Of a stretch of DNA of 64,000 nt, positions 48,689 through 59,119 are shown in pieces (position 1 is the first letter of the stretch; each line of letters starts with the position of its first letter). The stretch spans positions 748,001-812,000 of the forward strand of contig NC_013501.1 of assembly GCF_000024845.1 (NCBI RefSeq), read 5' to 3'. Origin of the DNA: Rhodothermus marinus DSM 4252 (lineage in GTDB: Bacteria; Bacteroidota; Rhodothermia; Rhodothermales; Rhodothermaceae). The notes beneath the pieces are model-generated. The model was given only the letters and a program-made list of their open reading frames with translations, made no database searches and had not been told where the DNA came from. The position numbers were made by a program, and so were the translations under genes.

Positions 48689-49975
48689 ATGATCGACGCG
48701 GAAATTCTGGAACGACACAACCGACAGCGTGAGGCCGCACACCGGCGTGATCTGGAGTACCTGGCCGAGCGGCTAGCGCGAAGCGGGATCGCGCTGGAAG
48801 TGGTGCTCGACGAACTGGCCACTTTCGAGGTGGCGCTGCCCACCTGGGCCATGGCGGCCGGCGGCACGCGCTTCGGGCGCTTTCCGATACCGGGCGAACC
48901 GCGCACCATCTTCGAAAAGCTCGAAGATGCTGCCGTCATTCATCAGCTCACGCGGGCCACGCCGCGCGTGTCGCCGCATTTCCCCTGGGACGTGGTAGAT
49001 GACTGGGCGGCGCTGCGGGCCCATGCCGAGGCGCTGGGGCTGGGCTTCGATGCGGTCAACTCGAACACGTTTCAGGATCAGCCCGGCCAGCCACATTCCT
49101 ACAAACTGGGCTCGCTCAGTCACGCCGATCCGGCCGTCCGGCGCCAGGCCATCGCGCACAACCTGCAGGTCGTCGCCTGGGGACAGGAGCTGGGTTCAAC
49201 GGCACTGACCGTCTGGCTGGCCGACGGAAGCAACTATCCGGGCCAGATGCACCTGCGCCGCAGCTTCGAGCGCGTGCAGGAAAGCCTGGCCGAAATCTAC
49301 GCGGCGCTCCCCGAAGGCTGGCGGATGCTCATCGAATACAAGCCCTACGAGCCGGCTTTCTACGCTACGGTCATTCAGGACTGGGGCTCGGCGTTGCTGC
49401 TGGCCCAGGCGCTGGGCGAGCGGGCGCAATGCCTGGTCGATCTGGGCCACCACCTGCCCAACACCAACATCGAACTCATCGTGGCACGGCTCATCGGGGT
49501 CGGCAAGCTGGGAGGGTTTCATTTCAACGATGCCAAGTATGGCGACGACGATCTGACGGCCGGTTCTATCAAGCCCTACCAGCTTTTTCTCGTATTCAAC
49601 GAACTGGTCGATGCAGCGCGCGAGGGCGTGCCGGGCTTTCGGCCGGCCTACATGATCGATCAGAGCCACAACGTGAAAGACCCGATCGAGGCGCTGCTGC
49701 AGACGGTCGATCATCTGCAGCGGGCCTATGCGCGGGCGCTGCTGGTCGATCGCGAGGCACTCAGCCACTACCAGGAGACGGGCGACGTGCTCATGGCAGA
49801 GCGCACGCTACGGGCGGCGTTCGAGACCGACGTCGGGCCGCTGGTGGCCGAAGTGCGTCGCCGTCGCGGTGGCGCCCTGGACCCCGTGCTGGCCTTCCGG
49901 GAGTCCGGCTACCGTCAGCAGAAGGCCCGCGAACGGAGCACCCCGGCAACTGCACAAGCACCCGGCTATGCGTGA
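48689..49975 (+). CDS. rhaI: L-rhamnose isomerase (RhaI type)
   Basis: A 428-residue TIM-barrel isomerase of the Pseudomonas stutzeri-like class. The putative metal ligands E216, D251, H278 and D324 for one ion and H254, D286 and D288 for the other occur in motifs MLIEYKPYEPAF, CLVDLGHHLPNTN, 'GFHFNDAKYGDDDL' and MIDQSHNVKDP; the spacing equals that of the P. stutzeri enzyme with a shift of three. It converts L-rhamnose to L-rhamnulose. The 3' end overlaps rhaB by eight bases. Confidence 0.94.
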   Translation: MIDAEILERHNRQREAAHRRDLEYLAERLARSGIALEVVLDELATFEVALPTWAMAAGGTRFGRFPIPGEPRTIFEKLEDAAVIHQLTRATPRVSPHFPWDVVDDWAALRAHAEALGLGFDAVNSNTFQDQPGQPHSYKLGSLSHADPAVRRQAIAHNLQVVAWGQELGSTALTVWLADGSNYPGQMHLRRSFERVQESLAEIYAALPEGWRMLIEYKPYEPAFYATVIQDWGSALLLAQALGERAQCLVDLGHHLPNTNIELIVARLIGVGKLGGFHFNDAKYGDDDLTAGSIKPYQLFLVFNELVDAAREGVPGFRPAYMIDQSHNVKDPIEALLQTVDHLQRAYARALLVDREALSHYQETGDVLMAERTLRAAFETDVGPLVAEVRRRRGGALDPVLAFRESGYRQQKARERSTPATAQAPGYA

Positions 49976-51407
49976 GCGGCGAGCAGGCTACCTGGCCTTC
50001 GACCTGGGCGCCTCCAGCGGGCGTGCCATGCTGGGCTGGCTGGAAGGACCGGTCCTGCACATGGCCGAGGTGCACCGCTTCGAGACGTCCTTGATCGAAC
50101 GGGACGGCCACCTCTTCTGGGACGTGGAGGCGCTGGAGCAGGAGATCTGGACCGGCCTGCAGCAGGCGCTGGCGCAGATGCCGGCGCTGCGTGCGGTGTC
50201 GGTGGATTCCTGGGCGGTCGATTACGTGCTGCTGAACCGGGAGGGGCGTCCGCTCCGGCCGCCTTACAGCTACCGGGACACGCGGACGCGCCCGATGATG
50301 GCGCGGGCCTTTGCCCGCGTCGCGCCGGCCGAACTCTACGCCCGGACGGGTATCCAGCTGATCCCTATCAACACGCTCTACCAGCTCTTGGCCGACCTGG
50401 AAGAGGACCCGGCGGTGCTTCGTCGGGCCGAACGGCTGCTGCTGATCGCCGACTACTTCAACCACCGGCTGGGTGGGCAGCCCGTGGTCGAAGTCTCGAT
50501 GGCCAGCACCACCCAGCTCATGAACGTGCATACCCGCCAGTGGGACGCGGAGCTGCTGCGCGCCTTCGGGCTCGATTTTCCGTGCTGGCCCGAAATCGTG
50601 CCTTCAGGCCAGGTGATCGGCCAGGTGCGGGGGCATCCATCTGTGGCCGTGATCGCTTCGTGCTCGCACGACACGGCCTGCGCGGTGGCGGCCGTGCCCG
50701 CCCGTCCGGGCACCCGCTGGGCTTACATCAGCCTCGGCACCTGGGCGCTGCTGGGCGTGGAGCGCACCACGCCGATCCTGACCGACGCCGCCCGGGAGGC
50801 CGGCTTCACGCACGAGGCGGGGCTCGACGGCACGATTCGTTTCCTGAAAAACCTGACGGGCCTCTGGGTGCTGCAGGAGTGCCTCCGGGCGTGGCGCCAG
50901 GAAGGACCGGTCTCGTGGGAAGCGCTCGAAGCCGAAGCGCGTGCGGCGCCCGCCGAACGGTGCTACCTCGACCTGGACGATCCCTACTTCTTCGAGCCGG
51001 GACAGATGCCCGAGCGCATCGTGGCCTATTGCCGGCAGCACGGCCTTCCGGTACCGGAAAGCCGGGGCCAGATGGTACGGGCCATCCTGGAAAGCCTGGC
51101 CCGGAACTTCCGGCGGGCGCTGCGCCAGCTGGAGGCGCTCCTCGAAGCGCCCGTCGACACGCTGCACATCGTGGGCGGCGGCGCCCGTAACCGGCTGCTC
51201 TGTCAGCTCACGGCCGACACGTGCGAGGTGCGCGTGGTGGCCGGTCCGGCCGAAGCGACGGCCATGGGCAACCTGCTCATTCAGGCCCGCACGCTGGGCG
51301 ACCTGCCCGAAGGCTACACGCTGCGCGACGTTGTGGCCCGCTCCGAGACCTGCTGGATCTACGAACCTCATCAGAAATCCATCCCGCAACCCGCAACCGA
51401 AAGATAG
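49968..51407 (+). CDS. rhaB: Rhamnulokinase
   Basis: This 479-residue FGGY-family sugar kinase starts with the phosphate-binding loop YLAFDLGASSGRAML, has VSVDSWAVDYVLLN and YRDTRTRPMM in the first domain, the catalytic-base region ASCSHDTACAVAAVPA and the second ATP loop HIVGGGARNRLLCQLTAD. These are characteristic of RhaB, which phosphorylates L-rhamnulose at C1. The ATG at 49968 overlaps the rhaI stop; the open frame upstream lies within rhaI and lacks homology. Its stop is immediately followed by the aldolase start. Confidence 0.94.
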   Translation: MRERRAGYLAFDLGASSGRAMLGWLEGPVLHMAEVHRFETSLIERDGHLFWDVEALEQEIWTGLQQALAQMPALRAVSVDSWAVDYVLLNREGRPLRPPYSYRDTRTRPMMARAFARVAPAELYARTGIQLIPINTLYQLLADLEEDPAVLRRAERLLLIADYFNHRLGGQPVVEVSMASTTQLMNVHTRQWDAELLRAFGLDFPCWPEIVPSGQVIGQVRGHPSVAVIASCSHDTACAVAAVPARPGTRWAYISLGTWALLGVERTTPILTDAAREAGFTHEAGLDGTIRFLKNLTGLWVLQECLRAWRQEGPVSWEALEAEARAAPAERCYLDLDDPYFFEPGQMPERIVAYCRQHGLPVPESRGQMVRAILESLARNFRRALRQLEALLEAPVDTLHIVGGGARNRLLCQLTADTCEVRVVAGPAEATAMGNLLIQARTLGDLPEGYTLRDVVARSETCWIYEPHQKSIPQPATER

Positions 51408-53600
51408 ATGGAAACGCAGATGACGTTCACGTTCGTGGAAAACCGCTGGGACGATGCGGTCGCGGATCAACTGGATCCGCTGGGACGCCTGGTGTACCGT
51501 TCCAACCTGCTGGGCAGCGACTGGCGCATCACGAACACCGGCGGTGGCAATACGTCCTCCAAGCTGATCGAGCGAGATCCGATCACCGGTGAGCCCGTCG
51601 AGGTGCTCTGGGTCAAAGGCTCCGGAGGCGATCTGCGCACGGCTACGCGGAAGAACTTCGCCTCGCTTTACCAGCAGAAATTGCTGGCGCTGCAGGAAAT
51701 TTACGCCCGCATGGAACCACGTGGCCCCAAGACGCCGGCCGAAGATGCCATGGTCGAACTGTTTCGCCATTGCGTCTTCAACCTGAACCCCTGCGCGCCC
51801 AGCATCGACACGCCGCTGCATAGCTTCATCCCTTATCGGCATGTCGATCATACCCATCCGGTCCCCTGCATTGCCATCGCTACGGCCAAAGACGGCCCGG
51901 ACCTGACGCGGGAGATCTACGGCGACGAGGTGCTCTGGGTGGACTGGCAGCGGCCCGGATTCGAGCTGGGGCTCAAGCTGCAGGAACTCTGTCGCCGGCA
52001 TCCTTCGGCCCGCGGGGCGATTCTGGGCGGTCATGGCCTCATCAACTGGGCCGACGACGACAAAGAGTGCTACCTGCTCACGCTCCGATTGATCGACCAG
52101 GCCGCGCAATATCTGGCCCGCTTCGATCGGGGGATCGAAACGTTCGGCGGACGGAAATATCCGGCGCTTTCCGAAGCCGAACGGGAAGCCGTGCTGGTCG
52201 AAATCCTGCCCTGGCTGCGTGGCCAGCTCAGCCAGGAAAAACGGGTGATTGCTACCGTCGAGACGAGCGAAAACGTCCTGGATTTTGTCAACGCGAACCG
52301 GGCGCCGGAGCTGGCCGAGCTGGGAACGTCGTGCCCGGATCACTTCCTGCGCACGAAGATCAAGCCGCTCTACGTGGACTGGAATCCGACGGTCGAGTCG
52401 GTGGAGGTGCTCAAAGAGCGCCTGCAGGAAGGGCTGGAGCGGTACCGCGCCGACTATCGGGCCTACTACGAGGCGCATCGCAAACCCGACTCGCCGCCCA
52501 TGCGCGGCGCCGACCCGACCGTGGTGCTCATTCCCGGCGTCGGCATGATCGCCTGGGGCAAGACCAAAAGCGAAAGCCGCGTGACGGCCGAGTTTTACAA
52601 GAGCGCCATCGAGGTGATGCGCGGGGCCGAGTCGGTCAGCACCTACACGGCGCTGCCGCGCCAGGAGGCGTTCGACATCGAGTACTGGGCGCTGGAGGAG
52701 GCCAAGCTGCGGCGTATGCCGCCCGAGAAGGAGCTGGCCCGGCAGATTGTCGCCGTCGTGGGAGCGGGTAGTGGTATCGGCCGTCGCGTGGCCGAACGGC
52801 TGGTGCAGGAAGGCGCGGTGGTGGCCGCACTGGACCTGAACGGTCCGGCCGCCCGCGAAACGGCCGATCGCATCCTGGAGCAGGTGGGCATGGGCATCGG
52901 TGTGGCCGGTACGGGCATTTCGGCCTGCGGCGACGCCATCGGGCTGGAAGTGGACATGACCGATCGCGAGGCCGTGCGCCGGGCGCTTCGTTGGGTGATT
53001 CTGGCCTATGGTGGACTGGACCACCTGGTGATCACCGCTGGACTTTACGTGCCGCCGCCGCCCACCGGCGAGATTCCCGATGCCCGCTGGGACGACACCT
53101 TCCGGGTGAATGTGACGGGTCCGTTCATCGTAGCGGACGAGGCCCGGCGCATCTGGGAAGCCCAGGAACTGCCCGGTTCGCTGGTCATTACCACCAGCGT
53201 CAACGCTGTGGTGCCCAAGGTGGGTAGTATGGCGTACGACACGAGCAAGGCGGCCGCCAACCACTTGGTGCGTGAGCTGGCCCTCGCGCTGGCGCCGCTC
53301 GTCCGGGTCAACGGCGTGGCGCCCGCGACGGTCGTCGAAGGCAGTGCCATGTTTCCGCGCGAGCGGGTCATCGCTTCCCTCCTGCGCTATGGCATCCCCT
53401 TCGACGAAAACGAAGACACCGAAACGCTTCGCCAGCGGCTGGCCGACTTCTACGCGCGGCGCAACCTGCTCAAAGCGCCGATCACGCTGGACGATCAGGC
53501 CGAAGCGATCTTTCTGCTGGTGAGCGGACGCCGCCTGAGCAAAACCACCGGCCAGGTGCTCCACGTGGACGGCGGCATTCCGGAAGGCTTTCTGCGATGA
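51408..53600 (+). CDS. rhaD: Bifunctional rhamnulose-1-phosphate aldolase / short-chain dehydrogenase
   Basis: A 730-residue fusion. Residues about 1-420 are a class II zinc aldolase (TNTGGGNTSSK substrate loop, 'LHSFIPYRHVDHTHP' with zinc histidines, then ILGGHGLI). Residues about 445-730 are a short-chain dehydrogenase with the NAD loop VVGAGSGIGRRVAERL (G452 onward) and the catalytic YDTSK (Y610, K614). The aldolase splits rhamnulose-1-phosphate into dihydroxyacetone phosphate and L-lactaldehyde; the dehydrogenase then probably oxidises lactaldehyde to L-lactate, as in the RhaEW-type enzymes. The ATG abuts the rhaB stop; an alternative ATG is at 51420. lutA overlaps its end by four bases. 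Confidence 0.93.
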   Translation: METQMTFTFVENRWDDAVADQLDPLGRLVYRSNLLGSDWRITNTGGGNTSSKLIERDPITGEPVEVLWVKGSGGDLRTATRKNFASLYQQKLLALQEIYARMEPRGPKTPAEDAMVELFRHCVFNLNPCAPSIDTPLHSFIPYRHVDHTHPVPCIAIATAKDGPDLTREIYGDEVLWVDWQRPGFELGLKLQELCRRHPSARGAILGGHGLINWADDDKECYLLTLRLIDQAAQYLARFDRGIETFGGRKYPALSEAEREAVLVEILPWLRGQLSQEKRVIATVETSENVLDFVNANRAPELAELGTSCPDHFLRTKIKPLYVDWNPTVESVEVLKERLQEGLERYRADYRAYYEAHRKPDSPPMRGADPTVVLIPGVGMIAWGKTKSESRVTAEFYKSAIEVMRGAESVSTYTALPRQEAFDIEYWALEEAKLRRMPPEKELARQIVAVVGAGSGIGRRVAERLVQEGAVVAALDLNGPAARETADRILEQVGMGIGVAGTGISACGDAIGLEVDMTDREAVRRALRWVILAYGGLDHLVITAGLYVPPPPTGEIPDARWDDTFRVNVTGPFIVADEARRIWEAQELPGSLVITTSVNAVVPKVGSMAYDTSKAAANHLVRELALALAPLVRVNGVAPATVVEGSAMFPRERVIASLLRYGIPFDENEDTETLRQRLADFYARRNLLKAPITLDDQAEAIFLLVSGRRLSKTTGQVLHVDGGIPEGFLR

Positions 53601-54331
53601 CCGTCGCGCTTTTTGTGCCCTGCTATATCGATCAGTTTTACCCGCACGTGGCGCGGGCAGCGCTGACGCTGCTGGAGCGGCTGGGCTGTCGTGTGGAGGT
53701 GCCGCTGGACCAGACCTGCTGCGGGCAGCCGCTGGCCAACACGGGATTTGCCCGGGAGGCGCGGCCTGTTATGGCGCACTTCGTGCGGGTGTTCGCGCCG
53801 TACGAGTACATCGTGGCGCCTTCGGGCAGTTGCGTCTTTCACGTGCGACACCACCTGGAGGCGGACGATGCCGGAGCCGTCCGGCACGTGCAGCAGCGCA
53901 CCTACGAGCTGTGCCAGTTTCTGCGCGAAGTGCTGCAGGTCGAGCGGATTCCGGCGCGTTTCCCGCACCGAGTGGCGGTGCACGACAGCTGCCACGGCCT
54001 GCGCGGCCTGGGGCTGGGCCGTCCGTCCGAGCGCATGACGCCCGCCTACAGCATGGTGCGCGACCTGCTGCGGCAGGTCGACGGACTGGAGCTGGTCGAG
54101 CCGTCGCGCCCCGACGAGTGCTGCGGTTTCGGCGGAACGTTCGCCGTCGAAGAAGAAGCGGTGTCGGTGCGCATGGGGCAGGATCGGCTCGACGACTTCC
54201 TGCAGGCCGGCGCCGAAGTGGTCGTCAGTACCGATATGTCCTGCCTGATGCATCTGGAGGGGCTGGCGCGGCGAGAGCGGCTGCCCCTGCGCTTTTTGCA
54301 CGTGGCCGAGATCCTTGCCGGAGCGGACTGA
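53597..54331 (+). CDS. lutA: L-lactate utilisation protein LutA (iron-sulfur, CCG domain)
   Basis: The 244-residue protein has two cysteine-rich CCG domains: DQTCCGQPLANTG near the N-terminus and DECCGFGGTFAVEEE in the C-terminal half, plus HDSCHGLRGLGL. This is the LutA (YkgE) pattern; with LutB and LutC it forms an iron-sulfur L-lactate dehydrogenase complex that makes pyruvate. It overlaps the aldolase gene by four bases and lutB by one, so it is expressed with the rhamnose genes. Confidence 0.94.
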   Translation: MTVALFVPCYIDQFYPHVARAALTLLERLGCRVEVPLDQTCCGQPLANTGFAREARPVMAHFVRVFAPYEYIVAPSGSCVFHVRHHLEADDAGAVRHVQQRTYELCQFLREVLQVERIPARFPHRVAVHDSCHGLRGLGLGRPSERMTPAYSMVRDLLRQVDGLELVEPSRPDECCGFGGTFAVEEEAVSVRMGQDRLDDFLQAGAEVVVSTDMSCLMHLEGLARRERLPLRFLHVAEILAGAD

Positions 54332-55731
54332 TGGAGGGATTCATCGAACTGCCTGTGGTCGATCATGCCCGGCTGGCCGCCCGCTTTGCGGCCGATGCCG
54401 AACGTGTGCAGTGGCACGATGCACTGCTCTGGCAGGTGCGGCTAAAGCGCGATCGGGCCGCTGCCGAGGTGCCTGAATGGGAGGAATTGCGGCGACTGGC
54501 CTCGGAGATCAAGGCGCACGTGCTCACGCATCTGGATCGCTACCTGGAGCAGTTCGAGGCACAGGCGCGCGCCTGCGGTATCCAGGTGCACTGGGCGCGC
54601 GATGCCGCCGCCCACAACCGTATCGTGCATGAGCTGCTGGCCGCCCGCCACGTGCGGCGTGTGGTCAAAAGCAAGTCGATGCTGACCGAAGAGTGCGGTC
54701 TGAACCCCTACCTGGAGGCGCGTGGCATCGAGGTGGTCGATACGGACCTGGGCGAGCGCATCATGCAATTGCTCCGGCAGCCGCCCAGCCACATCGTAAC
54801 CCCGGCCATCCACCTGCGTCGCGAAGAGGTGGCCCGGCTCTTTCATGAAAAGCTCGGCGTGCCCGAAAACCTGACGCCCGGTGAACTGGTGGCCGTCGCC
54901 CGCCGGGTGCTTCGCCAGAAGTTTCTGGAAGCCGAGGCGGCCATCACGGGCGTCAACTTTGCCGTGGCCGAAACCGGAACGCTCGTCGTCTGCACGAACG
55001 AGGGCAACGCCGATCTGGGCATGCACCTGGCACCGGTGCACATTGCCGCAATGGGGATCGAAAAGCTCATCCCGCGCCTGGTCGATCTGGGCGTGTTTCT
55101 GCGGTTGCTGGCGCGCAGTGCTACCGGCCAGCCCCTCACGGTGTACACGACGCACATCGGTCGGCCGCGTCCCGGCCAGGAAGTGCACGTGGTGCTGGTC
55201 GATAACGGCCGAAGCCGTCGGCTGGGGCTGCCACGCTTCTGGCCGGCGCTGAAGTGCATTCGGTGTGGGGCCTGTATGAACACGTGCCCGGTCTATCGCC
55301 GGAGCGGTGGTTACAGCTACGGAGCCACGGTGCCCGGACCGATCGGCGCCATTCTGATGCCAGGCTACGACACGGCCCGCTATCGGACGCTGCCCTATGC
55401 TTCATCGCTGTGCGGCTCGTGTCGCGAGGTGTGTCCCGTACAGATCGACATCGACGAGCAGCTGTATGCCTGGCGACAGGAGGTCGGTCCGCGCTATGCC
55501 TCCCGTCTGAAGCGCCTCGTCATGCAGCTGGCCGCCCGGGTGCTGGCTTCGCCGAAGCGTTACCGGTGGGGCGGACGCCTGCTGCGCTGGAGCCTGCGGC
55601 GCCTGTCACGTCGGGTCCTCTATGGCCCCTGGAACGGCTGGGGACGTGCCCGCGAGCTACCCCCGGCCCCGGCGGAAAGTTTTCTGGAATGGTATCGGAA
55701 AACCAGGGCCTCGGCCACGGGGCAACAATAA
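54331..55731 (+). CDS. lutB: L-lactate utilisation protein LutB (4Fe-4S, LUD domain)
   Basis: A 466-residue protein. The N-terminal LUD domain (about 60-300: VVKSKSMLTEECGLNPYL, GVNFAVAETGTLVVCTNEGN) is followed by a ferredoxin-type pair of 4Fe-4S motifs, CIRCGACMNTCPVY and CGSCREVCPVQIDI, and a basic C-terminal helix region. This is LutB (YkgF). The ATG lies within the TGATG junction with lutA. The longer upstream frame inside lutA is rejected. Gap to lutC is 71 bases, the largest in this part of the operon. Confidence 0.95.
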   Translation: MEGFIELPVVDHARLAARFAADAERVQWHDALLWQVRLKRDRAAAEVPEWEELRRLASEIKAHVLTHLDRYLEQFEAQARACGIQVHWARDAAAHNRIVHELLAARHVRRVVKSKSMLTEECGLNPYLEARGIEVVDTDLGERIMQLLRQPPSHIVTPAIHLRREEVARLFHEKLGVPENLTPGELVAVARRVLRQKFLEAEAAITGVNFAVAETGTLVVCTNEGNADLGMHLAPVHIAAMGIEKLIPRLVDLGVFLRLLARSATGQPLTVYTTHIGRPRPGQEVHVVLVDNGRSRRLGLPRFWPALKCIRCGACMNTCPVYRRSGGYSYGATVPGPIGAILMPGYDTARYRTLPYASSLCGSCREVCPVQIDIDEQLYAWRQEVGPRYASRLKRLVMQLAARVLASPKRYRWGGRLLRWSLRRLSRRVLYGPWNGWGRARELPPAPAESFLEWYRKTRASATGQQ

Positions 55732-55802
55732 TTAATCCGGCAGATTCGGTAGGAATATGCCCCGGTTTACGCTCGATGGGCTTTCATAAATCGACGAACG
55801 CC

Positions 55803-56387
55803 ATGTCGGACCCGGATCGTCGCCATATGCTGGAAGCCATTCGCCGAAACCGGCCGCCCGCGGCGCGGCTGCCCGAGATTCCGGCCTTTGCCACGGCAGG
55901 GGAGGCGGCGTTGCGGGAACGCTTCGTGGAAAAAGTCCGGCAGGCCGGTGGCGAGGTCCTCGAAGCGTTGGAGGATGCACTGGCGGCGGTGCTGCACCCC
56001 CTGCTTCCGGCGCAATGGGCTTCGACGGTACCGGGACTGGCCGGGCCGGTGCCCCTGGAAACCGTGGACGACCCCCACGTGCTGGCCGACCTGGAGGCGC
56101 TGGTGTGCCCTGCGCGGCTGGGCGTGGCCGAAAACGGAGCCGTCTGGCTCGACGACGAAGCGCTCGGCCACCGGGCCGCCGCCTTTCTGGTCGAGCACCT
56201 GATCGTCGTGCTGGATGGCCGCCACCTTGTGGCCGACCTGCACGAAGCCTATGCCCGACTGGCTCCGACGTGGCAGGGGTTCGGGCTCTGGGTGGCCGGT
56301 CCTTCCAAAACGGCCGACATCGAGCAGACGCTCGTCCACGGCATCCACGGCCCACGACGGTTTACGGTGGTGCTGCGGATCCCTTAA
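55803..56387 (+). CDS. lutC: L-lactate utilisation protein LutC (LUD domain)
   Basis: A 194-residue LUD-domain protein that ends with the hallmark WVAGPSKTADIEQTLVHGIHGPR. Upstream blocks include GVAENGAVWLDDEALGHR. LutC (YkgG) is the third part of the L-lactate oxidation complex. The ATG at 55803 is used; an in-frame ATG at 55776 would add nine residues and cannot be excluded since neither has a clear ribosome site. It is the last gene of the rhamnoside operon. Confidence 0.92.
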   Translation: MSDPDRRHMLEAIRRNRPPAARLPEIPAFATAGEAALRERFVEKVRQAGGEVLEALEDALAAVLHPLLPAQWASTVPGLAGPVPLETVDDPHVLADLEALVCPARLGVAENGAVWLDDEALGHRAAAFLVEHLIVVLDGRHLVADLHEAYARLAPTWQGFGLWVAGPSKTADIEQTLVHGIHGPRRFTVVLRIP

Positions 56388-56822
56388 AACAGAGGACAGG
56401 TGCGTAAAATCTCCTGAACACACGCCATTTCTCGGACCGAAAGCATGGGCGTTTCCGGCGGTACGTTGCTACCGGATAAACGATACCATTTCTAACACGT
56501 AGGACTGACCGCGTGTCCGCCCCTACATGTCTGCGGATCAGGTTCGGCACAGGGAGGCGATCAGCCGGGTAGCAGCCAGGACACGAGCGCGCCGCTCGCT
56601 CATAAACTTCATGGCGGGCAGAACGGTTGGAACAAATCCGGACCGTTTGAACGACAGGGGCCTGCGGGATCGGGCCTTCAGCAAGAAGCTATCCCGGGCG
56701 TCCATCAAATGGATGCCCACATCTTTTTCACTGAAGCCCCCCGGTTGAAACCCTCGCGCGTTGTATTTTTCGACAAAAACGTCGGGGTTCTGTGCCCCTG
56801 AGCTTTGTGGGAGCCTATGAAA
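56388..56822. other. Long intergenic region between lutC and tdh
   Basis: This 435-bp stretch holds an imperfect inverted repeat at 56499-56526 and an AT-rich patch (about 56755-56785, TTGTATTTTTCG) that may contain the tdh promoter. No clear terminator for the preceding operon is visible. Short open frames exist on both strands (plus 56527-56748; minus 56538-56705), neither with convincing ribosome sites or family resemblance; they could be remnants of a decayed gene. Confidence 0.45.
56499..56526. repeat. Degenerate inverted repeat, REP-like (GTAGG...CCTAC)
   Basis: GTAGGACTGAC (56499-56509) and GTCCGCCCCTAC (56515-56526) pair with one mismatch and one bulge around CGCGT. The GTAGGGGCGGAC-type arm resembles small palindromic repeats scattered in many GC-rich and thermophilic genomes; only this copy is seen here. 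Confidence 0.4.
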
Positions 56823-57872
56823 ATGAAAGCACTGGCCAAGATGCGCCCGGGGCCCGGGCTGGAACTGATCGAGACCGAGGTGCCGCAGCCCGGCCCGCGG
56901 GATGTGTTGATTCGCGTAACGGCGACGTCGATCTGTGGCACCGACGTGCACATCTACCGGTGGGACGCCTGGAGCCAACAGCGCATCCGGCCGCCGCTGA
57001 TCCTGGGCCATGAGTTTGCCGGCGAGATCGTGGCGGTGGGCGAGGAGGTGGAAGGGCTGGAGGTGGGCCAGTCGGTTTCGGCCGAAGGGCACATCGTGGA
57101 CCATACCTGTGCCGCCTGTCGGGCCGGTCAGCCGCACCTGTGCCGCAATGCGCGCGTGATCGGCATCGACCGTCCCGGCGCCTTCGCCGAGTACGTGTGC
57201 GTGCCGGCCGAGAACGTCTGGGTCAACGCGCCCGACGTACCGCCGGAGATCGCCTCGTTGCAGGATCCGTTTGGCAACGCCGTGCATGCCGTCTACACGT
57301 TCGACCTGGCGGGCCGCTCGGTGCTGGTGAGCGGGTGCGGGCCGATCGGCCTCATGGCCATTCCGGTGGCGCGCGTGGCGGGCGCCCGGTTGATCATTGC
57401 CACCGATCCCAACGAACAGCGGCTGGCGCTGGCCCGGCGCATGGGTGCCGACGTGGTGCTCAATCCCCGGCGCGACGAGGTGGCCGAGCAGGTGCGGGCG
57501 TTGACCGGCGGGGACGGCGTGGACGTTGTGCTGGAGATGAGTGGAGCGCCGACGGCGATTCGCGCCGCGCTGGAAGCGCTTCGCCCCGGGGGACAGGTGG
57601 CCGCGCTCGGCCTGACGTCCGAACCGATCCGGCTCGACTGGAACGACCTGGTGGTCATCAAAGGCGCCACCGTCCAGGGCATCTACGGCCGCAAGATCTG
57701 GGACACCTGGCACCGGATGCGGGCGCTTTTGCAGACCGGCGCCGTCGATCTCAGCCCGCTCATTACGCATTGGCTGCCGCTGGAGGCCTACGAGAAGGCG
57801 TTCCGGCTGCTCATGAATCCCGGCGACGAAGTGGTCGCCAAAATCATCCTCTATCCCAACGGCATGGACTGA
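56823..57872 (+). CDS. tdh: L-threonine 3-dehydrogenase
   Basis: A 349-residue zinc alcohol dehydrogenase family enzyme. The ATG at 56823 gives the typical MKALAK start, with a GGGAG ribosome site nine bases upstream; ATG 56817 and TTG 56805 are less suitable. Catalytic zinc ligands C38 (SICGTD), H63 and E64 (GHEFAG) are present, as is the coenzyme loop [15 protein letters not shown]. The structural-zinc loop has C96, C99 and C107 but Asp at position 93 where the E. coli enzyme has Cys. It oxidises L-threonine to 2-amino-3-ketobutyrate. kbl follows after 58 bases. Confidence 0.95.
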   Translation: MKALAKMRPGPGLELIETEVPQPGPRDVLIRVTATSICGTDVHIYRWDAWSQQRIRPPLILGHEFAGEIVAVGEEVEGLEVGQSVSAEGHIVDHTCAACRAGQPHLCRNARVIGIDRPGAFAEYVCVPAENVWVNAPDVPPEIASLQDPFGNAVHAVYTFDLAGRSVLVSGCGPIGLMAIPVARVAGARLIIATDPNEQRLALARRMGADVVLNPRRDEVAEQVRALTGGDGVDVVLEMSGAPTAIRAALEALRPGGQVAALGLTSEPIRLDWNDLVVIKGATVQGIYGRKIWDTWHRMRALLQTGAVDLSPLITHWLPLEAYEKAFRLLMNPGDEVVAKIILYPNGMD

Positions 57873-57930
57873 GGCCCGGAAACCTGCTATCTTTGAGGAA
57901 AAGCCGCGAACCCAACCGGAGGAGCCTGCC

Positions 57931-59118
<1,188 letters not shown>

Positions 59119-59119
59119 C

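Noticed and set aside
46957-48939. 660-codon minus-strand open frame
   Set aside because: Antisense to the permease and rhaI; His/Gln/Gly-rich low-complexity translation.
50604-53564. 986-codon open frame on the minus strand
   Set aside because: Antisense to rhaB and the aldolase fusion, both with clear catalytic motifs; the translated sequence shows no domain.
56538-56705. 55-residue minus-strand ORF in the lutC-tdh gap
   Set aside because: No ribosome site or known family; kept only as a possible remnant in the findings.
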